DNA of 33,095 nt, from contig NZ_JAEEGC010000136.1 of assembly GCF_019207025.1 (NCBI RefSeq), positions 1 to 33,095 on the forward strand, written 5' to 3'. The notes under the pieces were generated by a model that was not told the DNA's origin, ran no database searches, and saw only the letters and a program-made list of their open reading frames with translations. The stretch comes from Clostridium thailandense. Its GTDB lineage: Bacteria > Bacillota > Clostridia > Clostridiales > Clostridiaceae. The position numbers and the translations under genes are program-made. Below are positions 23,010-29,724 of the stretch, piece after piece. Each line of letters starts with the position of its first letter. Positions within the stretch are counted from its first letter, which is position 1.

Positions 23010-23261
23010 ATGAACAAATATTATATTTTAACTTTTGAAAATACTCATGGAGCAATTAGTGCAGAAAGCGTCCTGAAAGAAGAAAATATTAAAATAGAAA
23101 TTATGCCTACTCCAACAAATATAACTAAAAGTTGTGGAATAAGTATAAAACTTAGCGATGAATATATTGAAAATGTTAGGTCTATAGTTAACGGTGGAAA
23201 GATTCGTATAAAAAACATTTATGTAAAGGATGGATTAAATTATAATATATTTGAAATTTAG
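23010..23261 (+). CDS. DUF3343 putative Se/S carrier-like protein
   Basis: An 83-residue protein of the DUF3343 family, small proteins described as putative selenium/sulfur carriers. The pattern YYILTFENTHGAISAESVLKEENIKIEIMPTPTNITKSCGISIKL has the conserved Thr-His pair, the P-T-P segment and the single Cys (in SCG) expected to carry the chalcogen. It starts 262 bp from, and divergent to, a cysteine desulfurase that could load that cysteine. The carrier role is inferred from family and context. mscS follows 61 bp downstream. Confidence 0.85.
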   Translation: MNKYYILTFENTHGAISAESVLKEENIKIEIMPTPTNITKSCGISIKLSDEYIENVRSIVNGGKIRIKNIYVKDGLNYNIFEI

Positions 23262-23322
23262 ATCAAGTAGTTATTTTGAAAAAATTTCCATATAAAAATA
23301 GTAATTTCTCAGGAGGAGCATA

Positions 23323-24213
23323 ATGAACAGTTTAACTTCTTTGTTTAAATTTAGAATAGATTTAAATAAAGGTATAGTACAAGTGGGAAACTTCGTTATA
23401 GGGAAAGAAAGTATTTATGTATTAGGAACAATAGTGATAAAGATCATTATTATGTTAGTAACTATGTATTTAGTTATTAAAATTGGAAATAAGATTATAA
23501 ATAAATATGTATTAAAACAAAAAAACTTTAGATTTTCTTTAGATGATAAAAAGGCTAAAACAGTTGGCGCTATATTAAGTAGTATACTTAGGTATTCTGT
23601 GTATTTTTTTGGTATTTTTAGCATAATAGCTACAATATCTCCCAAGGTAGGAATTACAAGTCTAACCTTTGCAGGAATAGGTGGTGTTGCTGTTGGATTT
23701 GGAGCACAAAGTTTAATCAAAGATATAATAAATGGTTTTTTTATATTATTTGAAGATCAATTTGCAGTTGGGGATTATATAAATATTGATGATAAAGGTG
23801 GAATAGTAGAAAGTTTAGAGTTAAGAGTGACAAAAATAAGAGATTTTAATGGAGACCTTCATATAATCCCCAATGGGCTTATAACAAAAATTACGAATCA
23901 TTCAAGAGGAAATATAAGAATTATGGTAGAAGTAGATATAGCCTATGATGAAGACTTAGATAACGCTATAGAAGTAATATCGAGTCTGTGCAAAAAATTT
24001 AAAGATCAAAATGAATCAGTGGTTACAGAAGGTCCATCTGTCTTGGGAGTATCAGCTTTTAAGGATGGTGGCATAAGCATTAGAGTTGTAGGAAAGACGA
24101 AGCCAATGATGCAGTGGGATACAGAAATGAAACTAAGAAAAGAAATAAGAGAAGAATTAATAAATGCTAATATAAGTATAAATTATCCTAAAGTAAGAAT
24201 TGTAAAGGAGTGA
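23323..24213 (+). CDS. small-conductance mechanosensitive channel, MscS family
   Basis: A 296-residue channel that releases solutes on hypo-osmotic shock. There are three membrane segments, at about residues 31-57 and 81-105, and the Gly/Ala-rich pore helix TM3 (FAGIGGVAVGFGAQSLIKDIINGFFILFED). A beta domain with DYINIDDKGGIVESLELRVTKIRDFNGDLHIIPNG follows, then the alpha/beta C-terminal domain. The Gly/Ala packing pattern and the GF(G)AQ segment are MscS hallmarks; the topology is like the shorter YkuT-type proteins. AGGAGG precedes ATG 23323. DUF951 follows 4 bp later. Confidence 0.95.
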   Translation: MNSLTSLFKFRIDLNKGIVQVGNFVIGKESIYVLGTIVIKIIIMLVTMYLVIKIGNKIINKYVLKQKNFRFSLDDKKAKTVGAILSSILRYSVYFFGIFSIIATISPKVGITSLTFAGIGGVAVGFGAQSLIKDIINGFFILFEDQFAVGDYINIDDKGGIVESLELRVTKIRDFNGDLHIIPNGLITKITNHSRGNIRIMVEVDIAYDEDLDNAIEVISSLCKKFKDQNESVVTEGPSVLGVSAFKDGGISIRVVGKTKPMMQWDTEMKLRKEIREELINANISINYPKVRIVKE

Positions 24214-24217
24214 TATT

Positions 24218-24415
24218 ATGGTTAAAGATTTTAATCTTGGTGATATTGTTGAAATGAAAAAGGAACATCCTTGCGGTAGTAAAGAGTGGGAAGTGATAAG
24301 ACTTGGAGCAGATATAAAAATAAAATGCTGCATTTGTGGAAGAATTGTTATGTTACCAAGAAATAAGTTTGAAAAAGACGCAAAAAAGGTAGTAAAGTAT
24401 AATTCTCAAGAATAA
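24218..24415 (+). CDS. DUF951 family protein (YyzM-like)
   Basis: A 65-residue protein of unknown function found near rpsF in many Firmicutes. The conserved pattern is GDIVEMKKEHPCGSKEWEV, then GADIKIKCCICGRIVMLPR. Cys19, Cys37 and Cys40 may bind a metal or form a small OB/zinc-like fold; Cys38 is extra. AAAGGAG lies before ATG 24218, 4 bp after mscS, so the two are co-transcribed. The next operon has its own promoter. Confidence 0.9.
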   Translation: MVKDFNLGDIVEMKKEHPCGSKEWEVIRLGADIKIKCCICGRIVMLPRNKFEKDAKKVVKYNSQE

Positions 24416-24427
24416 AATAAAAAACTA

Positions 24428-24456
24428 TTGATTTTTAGTTAGATAAGTGATAAAAT
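24428..24456 (+). promoter_or_regulatory. promoter of the rpsF-ssb-rpsR operon
   Basis: TTGATT (24428-24433) and TAAAAT (24451-24456) with a 17-bp spacer, located so that transcription begins just before the S6:S18-type leader. Confidence 0.75.
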
Positions 24457-24468
24457 ACTTAGATGTAA

Positions 24469-24502
24469 TCCCTGCTGTGTAAACACAGCCGCTAGTCCAG
24501 GG
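24469..24502 (+). promoter_or_regulatory. S6:S18 ribosomal protein leader (autoregulatory RNA)
   Basis: Outer stem CCCTG (24470-24474)/CAGGG (24498-24502) and inner stem CTGTG (24475-24479)/CACAG (24484-24488) with loop TAAA. A CCG trinucleotide (24489-24491) follows the inner stem. This is the architecture of the rpsF leader that mimics the 16S rRNA site bound by the S6:S18 complex. The strong ribosome site GGGGGAGGAGGTGAG begins within the outer stem, so protein binding could block translation of rpsF, ssb and rpsR. Confidence 0.85.
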
Positions 24503-24519
24503 GGAGGAGGTGAGATCTA

Positions 24520-24807
24520 ATGAGAAAGTATGAAACTATATTCATATTACACCCATCATTAGACGAGGAAGCTATTAAAGCTAACGTTGAGAAATTTAAG
24601 GGCGTAATAGAAAATGGTGGAGGAGTTATAGAGAATATTGATAACTGGGGTAAGAGAAAGCTTGCATATGAAATAAGCAAAGTTACCGAAGGTTATTATA
24701 CTCTAGTAAACTTTAGCGCTGATCCTGAATTACCAAAAGAGTTAGATAGAGTATTCAGAATTACTGATAGTGTTATAAGACACATAATAGTTAATAATGA
24801 AAAATAA
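24520..24807 (+). CDS. rpsF: 30S ribosomal protein S6
   Basis: A 95-residue small-subunit protein that binds 16S rRNA as a heterodimer with S18, encoded two genes downstream. The ferredoxin-like fold pattern is YETIFILHPSLDEE, then GGGVIENIDNWGKRKLAYEI, then GYYTLVNFSADPELPKELDRVFRITDSVIRHIIV. ATG 24520 has a very strong ribosome site. It is the first gene of rpsF-ssb-rpsR, probably autoregulated by the leader upstream. Confidence 0.98.
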   Translation: MRKYETIFILHPSLDEEAIKANVEKFKGVIENGGGVIENIDNWGKRKLAYEISKVTEGYYTLVNFSADPELPKELDRVFRITDSVIRHIIVNNEK

Positions 24808-24823
24808 TAGGTGGTGTTTTTAA

Positions 24824-25270
24824 TTGAATAAAGTTGTTTTAATTGGAAGATTGACCAAAGATCCTGAGTTGAAATTTACGCCAGGAACTGGTACAGCTGT
24901 TGCCACCTTTACTGTAGCCGTAGATAGAAGATTTTCTAAAGACGGTCAAAAAGAGGCTGACTTTATCCCTGTAGTCGTATGGGGAAAACAAGCAGAATCT
25001 ACAGCAAATTATATGGGTAAGGGTAAACTTATTGGTATTTGTGGTAGAATTCAAACAAGAAGTTATGATGCTAAAGATGGTACTAAAAGATATGTTACTG
25101 AAGTGGTTGCAGAAGAAGTACAATTCCTTGAATGGGGAAATGGAAACAAGGGTGCAATGCCTTCATTTAATGAAGGACCATCAGAAGGGTTTGAAAGATC
25201 AAATTCTTTTAATGCACCAAATTATGGAGAAGATATTACTCCAGTGGATGATGGAGACATTCCATTCTAA
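24824..25270 (+). CDS. ssb: single-stranded DNA-binding protein
   Basis: A homotetrameric OB-fold protein that coats single-stranded DNA at forks and in repair. The 148 residues start MNKVVLIGRLTKDPEL and continue with FTVAVDRRF and ADFIPVVVWGKQAESTANYMGKG; the OB domain covers about 1-108. A flexible linker ends in the acidic interaction tip DDGDIPF. The start is TTG at 24824 with AGGTGG upstream. It lies between the two partner ribosomal proteins S6 and S18, the standard bacterial arrangement. Confidence 0.97.
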   Translation: MNKVVLIGRLTKDPELKFTPGTGTAVATFTVAVDRRFSKDGQKEADFIPVVVWGKQAESTANYMGKGKLIGICGRIQTRSYDAKDGTKRYVTEVVAEEVQFLEWGNGNKGAMPSFNEGPSEGFERSNSFNAPNYGEDITPVDDGDIPF

Positions 25271-25307
25271 CTCGATCTAACTACTAAAAAGGTAAGGAGG
25301 AAAGATT

Positions 25308-25562
25308 ATGGCAAATAGAGAAGGCGCTAGAAGAAACTCATCTAAAATGAGAAAAGCTAGGAGAAAAGTTTGTGCTTTTTGCATGGACAAATCTGAATTT
25401 ATAGATTATAAGGATATAAATAAGCTTAGAAAATATGTTACAGAAAGAGGAAAAATTCTTCCAAGAAGAATTTCTGGAAACTGTGCTAAGCACCAAAGGG
25501 AACTTACTGATGCTATAAAAAGAGCAAGAAATATAGCTTTACTACCATTCACAACGGAATAG
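25308..25562 (+). CDS. rpsR: 30S ribosomal protein S18 (zinc-ribbon form)
   Basis: An 84-residue partner of S6. The signature is IDYKDINKLRKYVTERGKILPRRISGNCAKHQRELTDAIKRAR. It keeps a CxxC pair (Cys22, Cys25) plus Cys59 and His62, as in the zinc-binding form of S18. GGAGG lies before ATG 25308. It is the last gene of the operon, and a strong terminator follows 4 bp after the stop codon. Confidence 0.97.
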   Translation: MANREGARRNSSKMRKARRKVCAFCMDKSEFIDYKDINKLRKYVTERGKILPRRISGNCAKHQRELTDAIKRARNIALLPFTTE

Positions 25563-25566
25563 TAGT

Positions 25567-25601
25567 AAAAAAGCGAAGAATAAAATTCTTCGCTTTTTTT
25601 T
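25567..25601 (+). terminator. terminator of rpsF-ssb-rpsR
   Basis: AAAAAAGCGAAGAAT (25567-25581) and ATTCTTCGCTTTTTT (25585-25599) form a perfect stem around loop AAA, followed by further T residues. Confidence 0.95.
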
Positions 25602-25892
25602 ATAAAAATTTCATGCATTATAAATTAGATCAGTTTTAAATTAAGCATTATTAATATTTAGATGTGTTAAATATACTATATTTATTATTTTATGTCTGAG
25701 TTTTGAAAATATGTTTGAAATATAGAAATATGTGTCAATAATTATGAATGTGATTAAAGTTAATAAAAGTATTATTTTGCTAGCTATTATTTATCAAGTT
25801 ATATAAAATAGAGTTAAGAGTTGTATATTATTTAATAAATAATATACAATAGGATTGCTTATTAAGTAAATTTAAAAATAAATAATAGTTTA
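25602..25892. other. gene-free AT-rich intergenic region
   Basis: Together with the promoter that follows, about 350 bp between the rpsR terminator and the mazG-like start codon. The only notable element is a perfect inverted repeat: TTGTATATTATTT (25821-25833), AAT, AAATAATATACAA (25837-25849), 44 bp before the -35. It lacks a T-run after the stem and could be an operator or cruciform-prone DNA. I see no credible small gene; a 20-codon frame at 25743 has no ribosome site. Confidence 0.6.
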
Positions 25893-25921
25893 TTGCACAA
25901 ATATATAAAAATAACTAAAAT
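25893..25921 (+). promoter_or_regulatory. promoter of the mazG-like-to-dnaB operon
   Basis: TTGCAC (25893-25898) and TAAAAT (25916-25921) are 17 bp apart, 31 bp before the chosen start codon. Six genes follow without an evident terminator between them. Confidence 0.65.
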
Positions 25922-25951
25922 ATAATTATAGGTTTAGAGGGGATGGAGTTA

Positions 25952-26269
25952 ATGAGAAAAGATGATTTTAATATAATGTATAATGTTAAAGTTATTGAAG
26001 AACTAAAAGCAGAGCTTTTATGTGTAATTGGAGATTTTTTTAAGTTACTTACAAAAGGGAGTAATGTGGCACAAGAAGCGATACTTGATTGTATTTCAGG
26101 AGCAATGATACTATTGTATTTACTAGCAGAGAGATTAGGATATTCACATGTCGCAGTAGATGAAAATATGAAAAAAAAATTAAAGAGTGGAATTATTGAA
26201 GAGGATAAAATAGAAAAGGAAGGTAAGGATTTAAGTAAATTATACACTCATTTAAAAGAAAGAGAATAA
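25952..26269 (+). CDS. MazG-like family protein
   Basis: A 105-residue, mostly helical protein of the MazG-like family (all-alpha NTP pyrophosphohydrolase-related). The visible pattern is VIEELKAELLCVIGDFFKLLTKGSN, then AQEAILDCISGAMILLYLLAERLGY, and VDENMKKKLKSGI near the end. Acidic residues that could hold a metal are present, but an intact MazG EExxE motif is not obvious, so activity is uncertain. ATG 25943 is possible, but AGAGGGG (25936-25942) touches it; ATG 25952, 9 nt away, is preferred. yybS follows 10 bp later. Confidence 0.78.
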   Translation: MRKDDFNIMYNVKVIEELKAELLCVIGDFFKLLTKGSNVAQEAILDCISGAMILLYLLAERLGYSHVAVDENMKKKLKSGIIEEDKIEKEGKDLSKLYTHLKERE

Positions 26270-26279
26270 TGGAGGAGAA

Positions 26280-27269
26280 ATGCATAATAGAATTTACAAC
26301 ACTAAATCTATGATAGAGGCAGGATTAATTACAGCACTTATAGTTGTAATTATGATGATAAATGTTTATTTGCCTATTTTTTCAATATTTGGAATGTTTA
26401 TCCTGCCGATTCCTGTAACAGTTCTATATATTAGAAATAATTATAAAGTTACATTGGGCGCAGTGGTGATAAGTGGAATACTTATAGCAATGCTATATAA
26501 TCCAATATCAGCATTAACATCATCTATATTGTTTGGTGTTACGGGTATAACGTTTGGATACTGTATTAAAAGTGATAAAAAAGTGAGTACTACAATATTA
26601 ATGCTGGCAATGGCATCAATTGTTGTTATTATTTTAAATTCATTTATTTATATAAAGCTAATAGACAACAGAGGAATCGTAGGAAACATTACTGATAGCA
26701 TAAAAATTATGCAAGATTCTTTAAATATGTCTAAAGACATATATGCTAAAATGGGAGTAAGTAAAGAGCAGTTAGCTGTTATTGATAAAAATTTTCAACT
26801 TCCAACTACAGATGTAATATTAAAAACTATGCCAGCTGTGCTTATTGTTATGTCTTTTATTTCTGCATATATGAATTATATTATAACCTTGTTAATAGTA
26901 AAAAAGCTAAGATATAAAATGAAACCAATGATAGCATTTAGTGAAATATACATAAATACAAGAATAGGGTCATTGGTGGGAATAATGCTTTTAATTGGAT
27001 TATTGTTAGGAAGAAGTCAAATACCAATAGCCCAGTATGTAATAATTTCTGCTGAATATTTACTGCAATTTATATTTGTAGTAGATGGAATAGCTGTAGC
27101 AATATACTATTTAAAAAATAAGTTTAATATGTCGAAACGAACCAGATTTATAATATTACTATTTACAATTTTCTCTCCAATTTCCGTAATTTATTTGTAT
27201 TTAGGTTTAGCAGATATGATAGTTGACTTTAGAAAGCTTGATCCTTATAGAAGACCTAGGGTAGAGTAA
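26280..27269 (+). CDS. yybS: YybS family membrane protein (DUF2232)
   Basis: A 329-residue integral membrane protein of unknown function, conserved upstream of gdpP and rplI in Firmicutes. Hydrophobic segments lie at about residues 15-40, 55-75, 76-95, 104-125, 180-205, 228-250, 255-278 and 287-310, i.e. roughly eight spans. A soluble loop around 126-175 separates the two halves. The family resembles ECF-type S-component membrane proteins in style, but no substrate can be named. TGGAGG lies before ATG 26280. Its stop codon is part of a small hairpin that also displays the gdpP ribosome site. Confidence 0.88.
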   Translation: MHNRIYNTKSMIEAGLITALIVVIMMINVYLPIFSIFGMFILPIPVTVLYIRNNYKVTLGAVVISGILIAMLYNPISALTSSILFGVTGITFGYCIKSDKKVSTTILMLAMASIVVIILNSFIYIKLIDNRGIVGNITDSIKIMQDSLNMSKDIYAKMGVSKEQLAVIDKNFQLPTTDVILKTMPAVLIVMSFISAYMNYIITLLIVKKLRYKMKPMIAFSEIYINTRIGSLVGIMLLIGLLLGRSQIPIAQYVIISAEYLLQFIFVVDGIAVAIYYLKNKFNMSKRTRFIILLFTIFSPISVIYLYLGLADMIVDFRKLDPYRRPRVE

Positions 27270-27281
27270 CTGGAGGTTACT
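27265..27281 (+). promoter_or_regulatory. small hairpin presenting the gdpP ribosome binding site
   Basis: AGTAAC (27265-27270), loop TGGAG, GTTACT (27276-27281). The yybS stop codon TAA (27267-27269) is in the left arm. The Shine-Dalgarno TGGAGG spans the loop and first stem base, 8 nt before the gdpP ATG at 27284. Ribosomes finishing yybS would open it. Confidence 0.45.
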
Positions 27282-27283
27282 AA

Positions 27284-29269
27284 ATGGATAAAAAATACAA
27301 TTATTTTATAACGAGTAATAAAATGTATATGATAATAATTGCTGCACTTATATTAATACTAATAGCATATAGTCATATTTGGGCTGGCATATTTGCTTTA
27401 ATCTTATATGGATTACTTGTAATTTATAATATTAAAAATACTAGAGCCAGGAAAGATGAATGGAAAAAATTCATAGAAGATTTTTCATCGAAATTAGATA
27501 ATGCTACGAGAAATACTTTAGTAAGACTTCCATTTCCATTAATTATAGTTGGAAAAGAGGGCGAAATGCTTTGGTATAATCAAAAATTTACTCCTATATT
27601 TCAAGGCGAAGATATATTAGGTAAAAACATTAGAAGCTTAGTAAAGGAATTTAATTTAAGGCAGGCTCTAGATGGAAAAGAAAATGTGCTTAGATATGTT
27701 AAAATAAAAGATAGGTATTATGACATATACACCAATGTTGTGGATACATCTGAAAATTCAAAAGATAGAATATTGCTCTTGTACTTTTATGATGTAACAG
27801 ATTTGTTTGAATTAGTAGAATCTGTAGATTTAAATAAAGAAACAGTAATGCTTATAGAGGTTGATAATTTTGATGATGTAATAAAGACTATTGATGAAGA
27901 TACAAGGCCACTCATAATTGCAGAAATAGAGAGAACAATGAATAGTTATGCTCAAGGATTAAATGCCATGCTCAGAAAGTACGATGAGAATAAGTATGTA
28001 TTATCAATTCAGAACAAGTATATTGAAAAAGAAATGGAAAAGAAATTTGAAATACTAGATACTATAAGAGAAATAAACATGGGAAATAAACTAGCCGTAA
28101 CCCTTAGTATAGGGGTAGGCCGCGGAGGAGAAACTCCTATGATAAATGAGAATTATGCTGTGTCAGCTAAAGAATTGGCGCTTGGAAGAGGCGGTGATCA
28201 GGCTATAGTTAAAAATGGCGAAAAACTCTCATTTTACGGAGGAAAAACCAAAGAGGTTGAAAAAAGAACAAAAGTTAGGGCTAGAGTTTTAGCACATGCA
28301 TTAGTAGATTTAATAAACGAAAGTAACAAAGTGTTTATAATGGGGCATGTAAATCCAGATATAGATTGCTTAGGATCTGCTATTGGAATTTACAAGGCAG
28401 TTAGTCTTTTACAAAAAGAATGTTTTATAATATTAGATAATGAAAACAACAGTATAAGACCTATTTTGGAGAAGATTAAGGAAGAAGAAGGTTATGAAGA
28501 AGCATTTATAAGCAGTAGGGAATGCACTGAAAAAGCAGATACAAATAGTCTTCTTATCCTTGTTGATGTACATAACAAAGGATATGTGCAAAGTATGAAT
28601 GTAGTTGATTTTTTTGATAAAATAGTTATAATAGATCATCACAGGAAGTCTACCGATTTCATTGAAGGTGCACTTCTAAGTTATATAGAGCCATATGCAT
28701 CATCAACGTCAGAATTAGTTACTGAAATGCTTCAGTATATGGTTGAAAAACCTAAACTAAAACCTATTGAGGCTGAAGCTTTGCTTGCTGGAATCTGTGT
28801 TGATACAAAAAATTTTTATTTTAAAACAGGAGTAAGAACTTTTGAAGCAGCTTCTTTTTTAAGAAGATTAGGAGCAGATACTTTAGATGTAAAAAGGTTT
28901 TTCGCAGATGATTTAGAAACTTATCTCAAAAGAACTGAAATTATCAGGTCAGTAAAGATGCTTAATAACATTGCTATAGCAATATGTCCCAAAGAAATAG
29001 AAGATACTGTATTAGCTGCACAGGCAGCGGATGAGCTGCTAAATATTACAGGTATTCAAGCCTCTTTTGTTTTTGTTAAAATAAAAGATGAGATATTTAT
29101 TAGTGGAAGATCACTTGGAGATATAAATGTGCAACTAATACTCGAATCCTTAGGAGGAGGAGGACATATGACTATGGCTGGAGCGAAGCTTAAATCTATA
29201 AACATTGATGAGGCTTTACAAAAGCTTAAAGATGCCATAGATAAATATATTAGGGAAGGTGACGAGTAA
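27284..29269 (+). CDS. gdpP: cyclic-di-AMP phosphodiesterase GdpP
   Basis: A membrane-bound enzyme that hydrolyses c-di-AMP, controlling potassium, osmotic and cell-wall homeostasis. The 661 residues comprise two membrane helices (~13-33 and ~34-50), a PAS-like domain (~80-145) and a degenerate GGDEF domain (~170-300, with LALGRGGDQA in place of GGDEF). The DHH domain follows, with MGHVNPDIDCLGS (~351-363), LVDVHNKG and DHH at 451-453. The DHHA1 domain has SGRSLGDINVQ and the substrate-binding GGGGH (~624). All DHH catalytic motifs are intact. It starts 14 bp after yybS, and its stop codon overlaps the rplI start by one base. Confidence 0.97.
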   Translation: MDKKYNYFITSNKMYMIIIAALILILIAYSHIWAGIFALILYGLLVIYNIKNTRARKDEWKKFIEDFSSKLDNATRNTLVRLPFPLIIVGKEGEMLWYNQKFTPIFQGEDILGKNIRSLVKEFNLRQALDGKENVLRYVKIKDRYYDIYTNVVDTSENSKDRILLLYFYDVTDLFELVESVDLNKETVMLIEVDNFDDVIKTIDEDTRPLIIAEIERTMNSYAQGLNAMLRKYDENKYVLSIQNKYIEKEMEKKFEILDTIREINMGNKLAVTLSIGVGRGGETPMINENYAVSAKELALGRGGDQAIVKNGEKLSFYGGKTKEVEKRTKVRARVLAHALVDLINESNKVFIMGHVNPDIDCLGSAIGIYKAVSLLQKECFIILDNENNSIRPILEKIKEEEGYEEAFISSRECTEKADTNSLLILVDVHNKGYVQSMNVVDFFDKIVIIDHHRKSTDFIEGALLSYIEPYASSTSELVTEMLQYMVEKPKLKPIEAEALLAGICVDTKNFYFKTGVRTFEAASFLRRLGADTLDVKRFFADDLETYLKRTEIIRSVKMLNNIAIAICPKEIEDTVLAAQAADELLNITGIQASFVFVKIKDEIFISGRSLGDINVQLILESLGGGGHMTMAGAKLKSINIDEALQKLKDAIDKYIREGDE

Positions 29270-29712
29270 TGAAAGTTATATTATCAAAGGATGTTAAATC
29301 ATTAGGAAAGAAGGGAGATATAGTAAATGCTTCAGATGGATATGCAAGAAACTATCTATTTCCAAGAGGACTTGCACAGGAGGCAACAGATTCAAATCTT
29401 CATGTATTAAACAATAAAAAAGAAGCAGAAAGAAGACAAAAGTTAGCAGAAACAGAAGCAGCACAAAAATTAGCAGAAAGTCTTAAAGGAAAAGAAATAA
29501 AGCTTACTGTAAAGTCAGGTGAAAATGGAAGATTGTTTGGAGCAATAACAGGAAAAGATATAGCAGATGAATTGAATAAGAAATTTAATATAAACATAGA
29601 TAAGAAAAAAGTAGTAGTAGATACTATAAAACAACTTGGAACTTACGATATAGAAGTGAAATTATATCCTGAAATCTCCACAAAGGTTAAAGTGGTCATT
29701 GCAGAAAAATAA
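29269..29712 (+). CDS. rplI: 50S ribosomal protein L9
   Basis: A 147-residue ribosomal protein of two small domains joined by a long helix. The N-terminal RNA-binding domain shows VILSKDVKSLGKKGDIVNASDGYARNYLFPRGLA. The connecting helix is rich in Glu, Ala and Lys (about residues 41-75). The C-terminal domain has LTVKSGENGRLFGAITGKDIAD. ATG 29269 overlaps the gdpP stop codon (TAATG), with AAGGTGA upstream, so translation is coupled to gdpP. lonC follows 12 bp later. Confidence 0.97.
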   Translation: MKVILSKDVKSLGKKGDIVNASDGYARNYLFPRGLAQEATDSNLHVLNNKKEAERRQKLAETEAAQKLAESLKGKEIKLTVKSGENGRLFGAITGKDIADELNKKFNINIDKKKVVVDTIKQLGTYDIEVKLYPEISTKVKVVIAEK

Positions 29713-29724
29713 GGGGGAAAATGT

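Noticed and set aside
25032..25280. 82-codon frame overlapping ssb
   Set aside because: Out-of-frame shadow inside ssb; ssb itself is secure.
25743..25805. 20-codon ORF in the rpsR-mazG gap
   Set aside because: No ribosome binding site and too short to separate from chance in AT-rich DNA.
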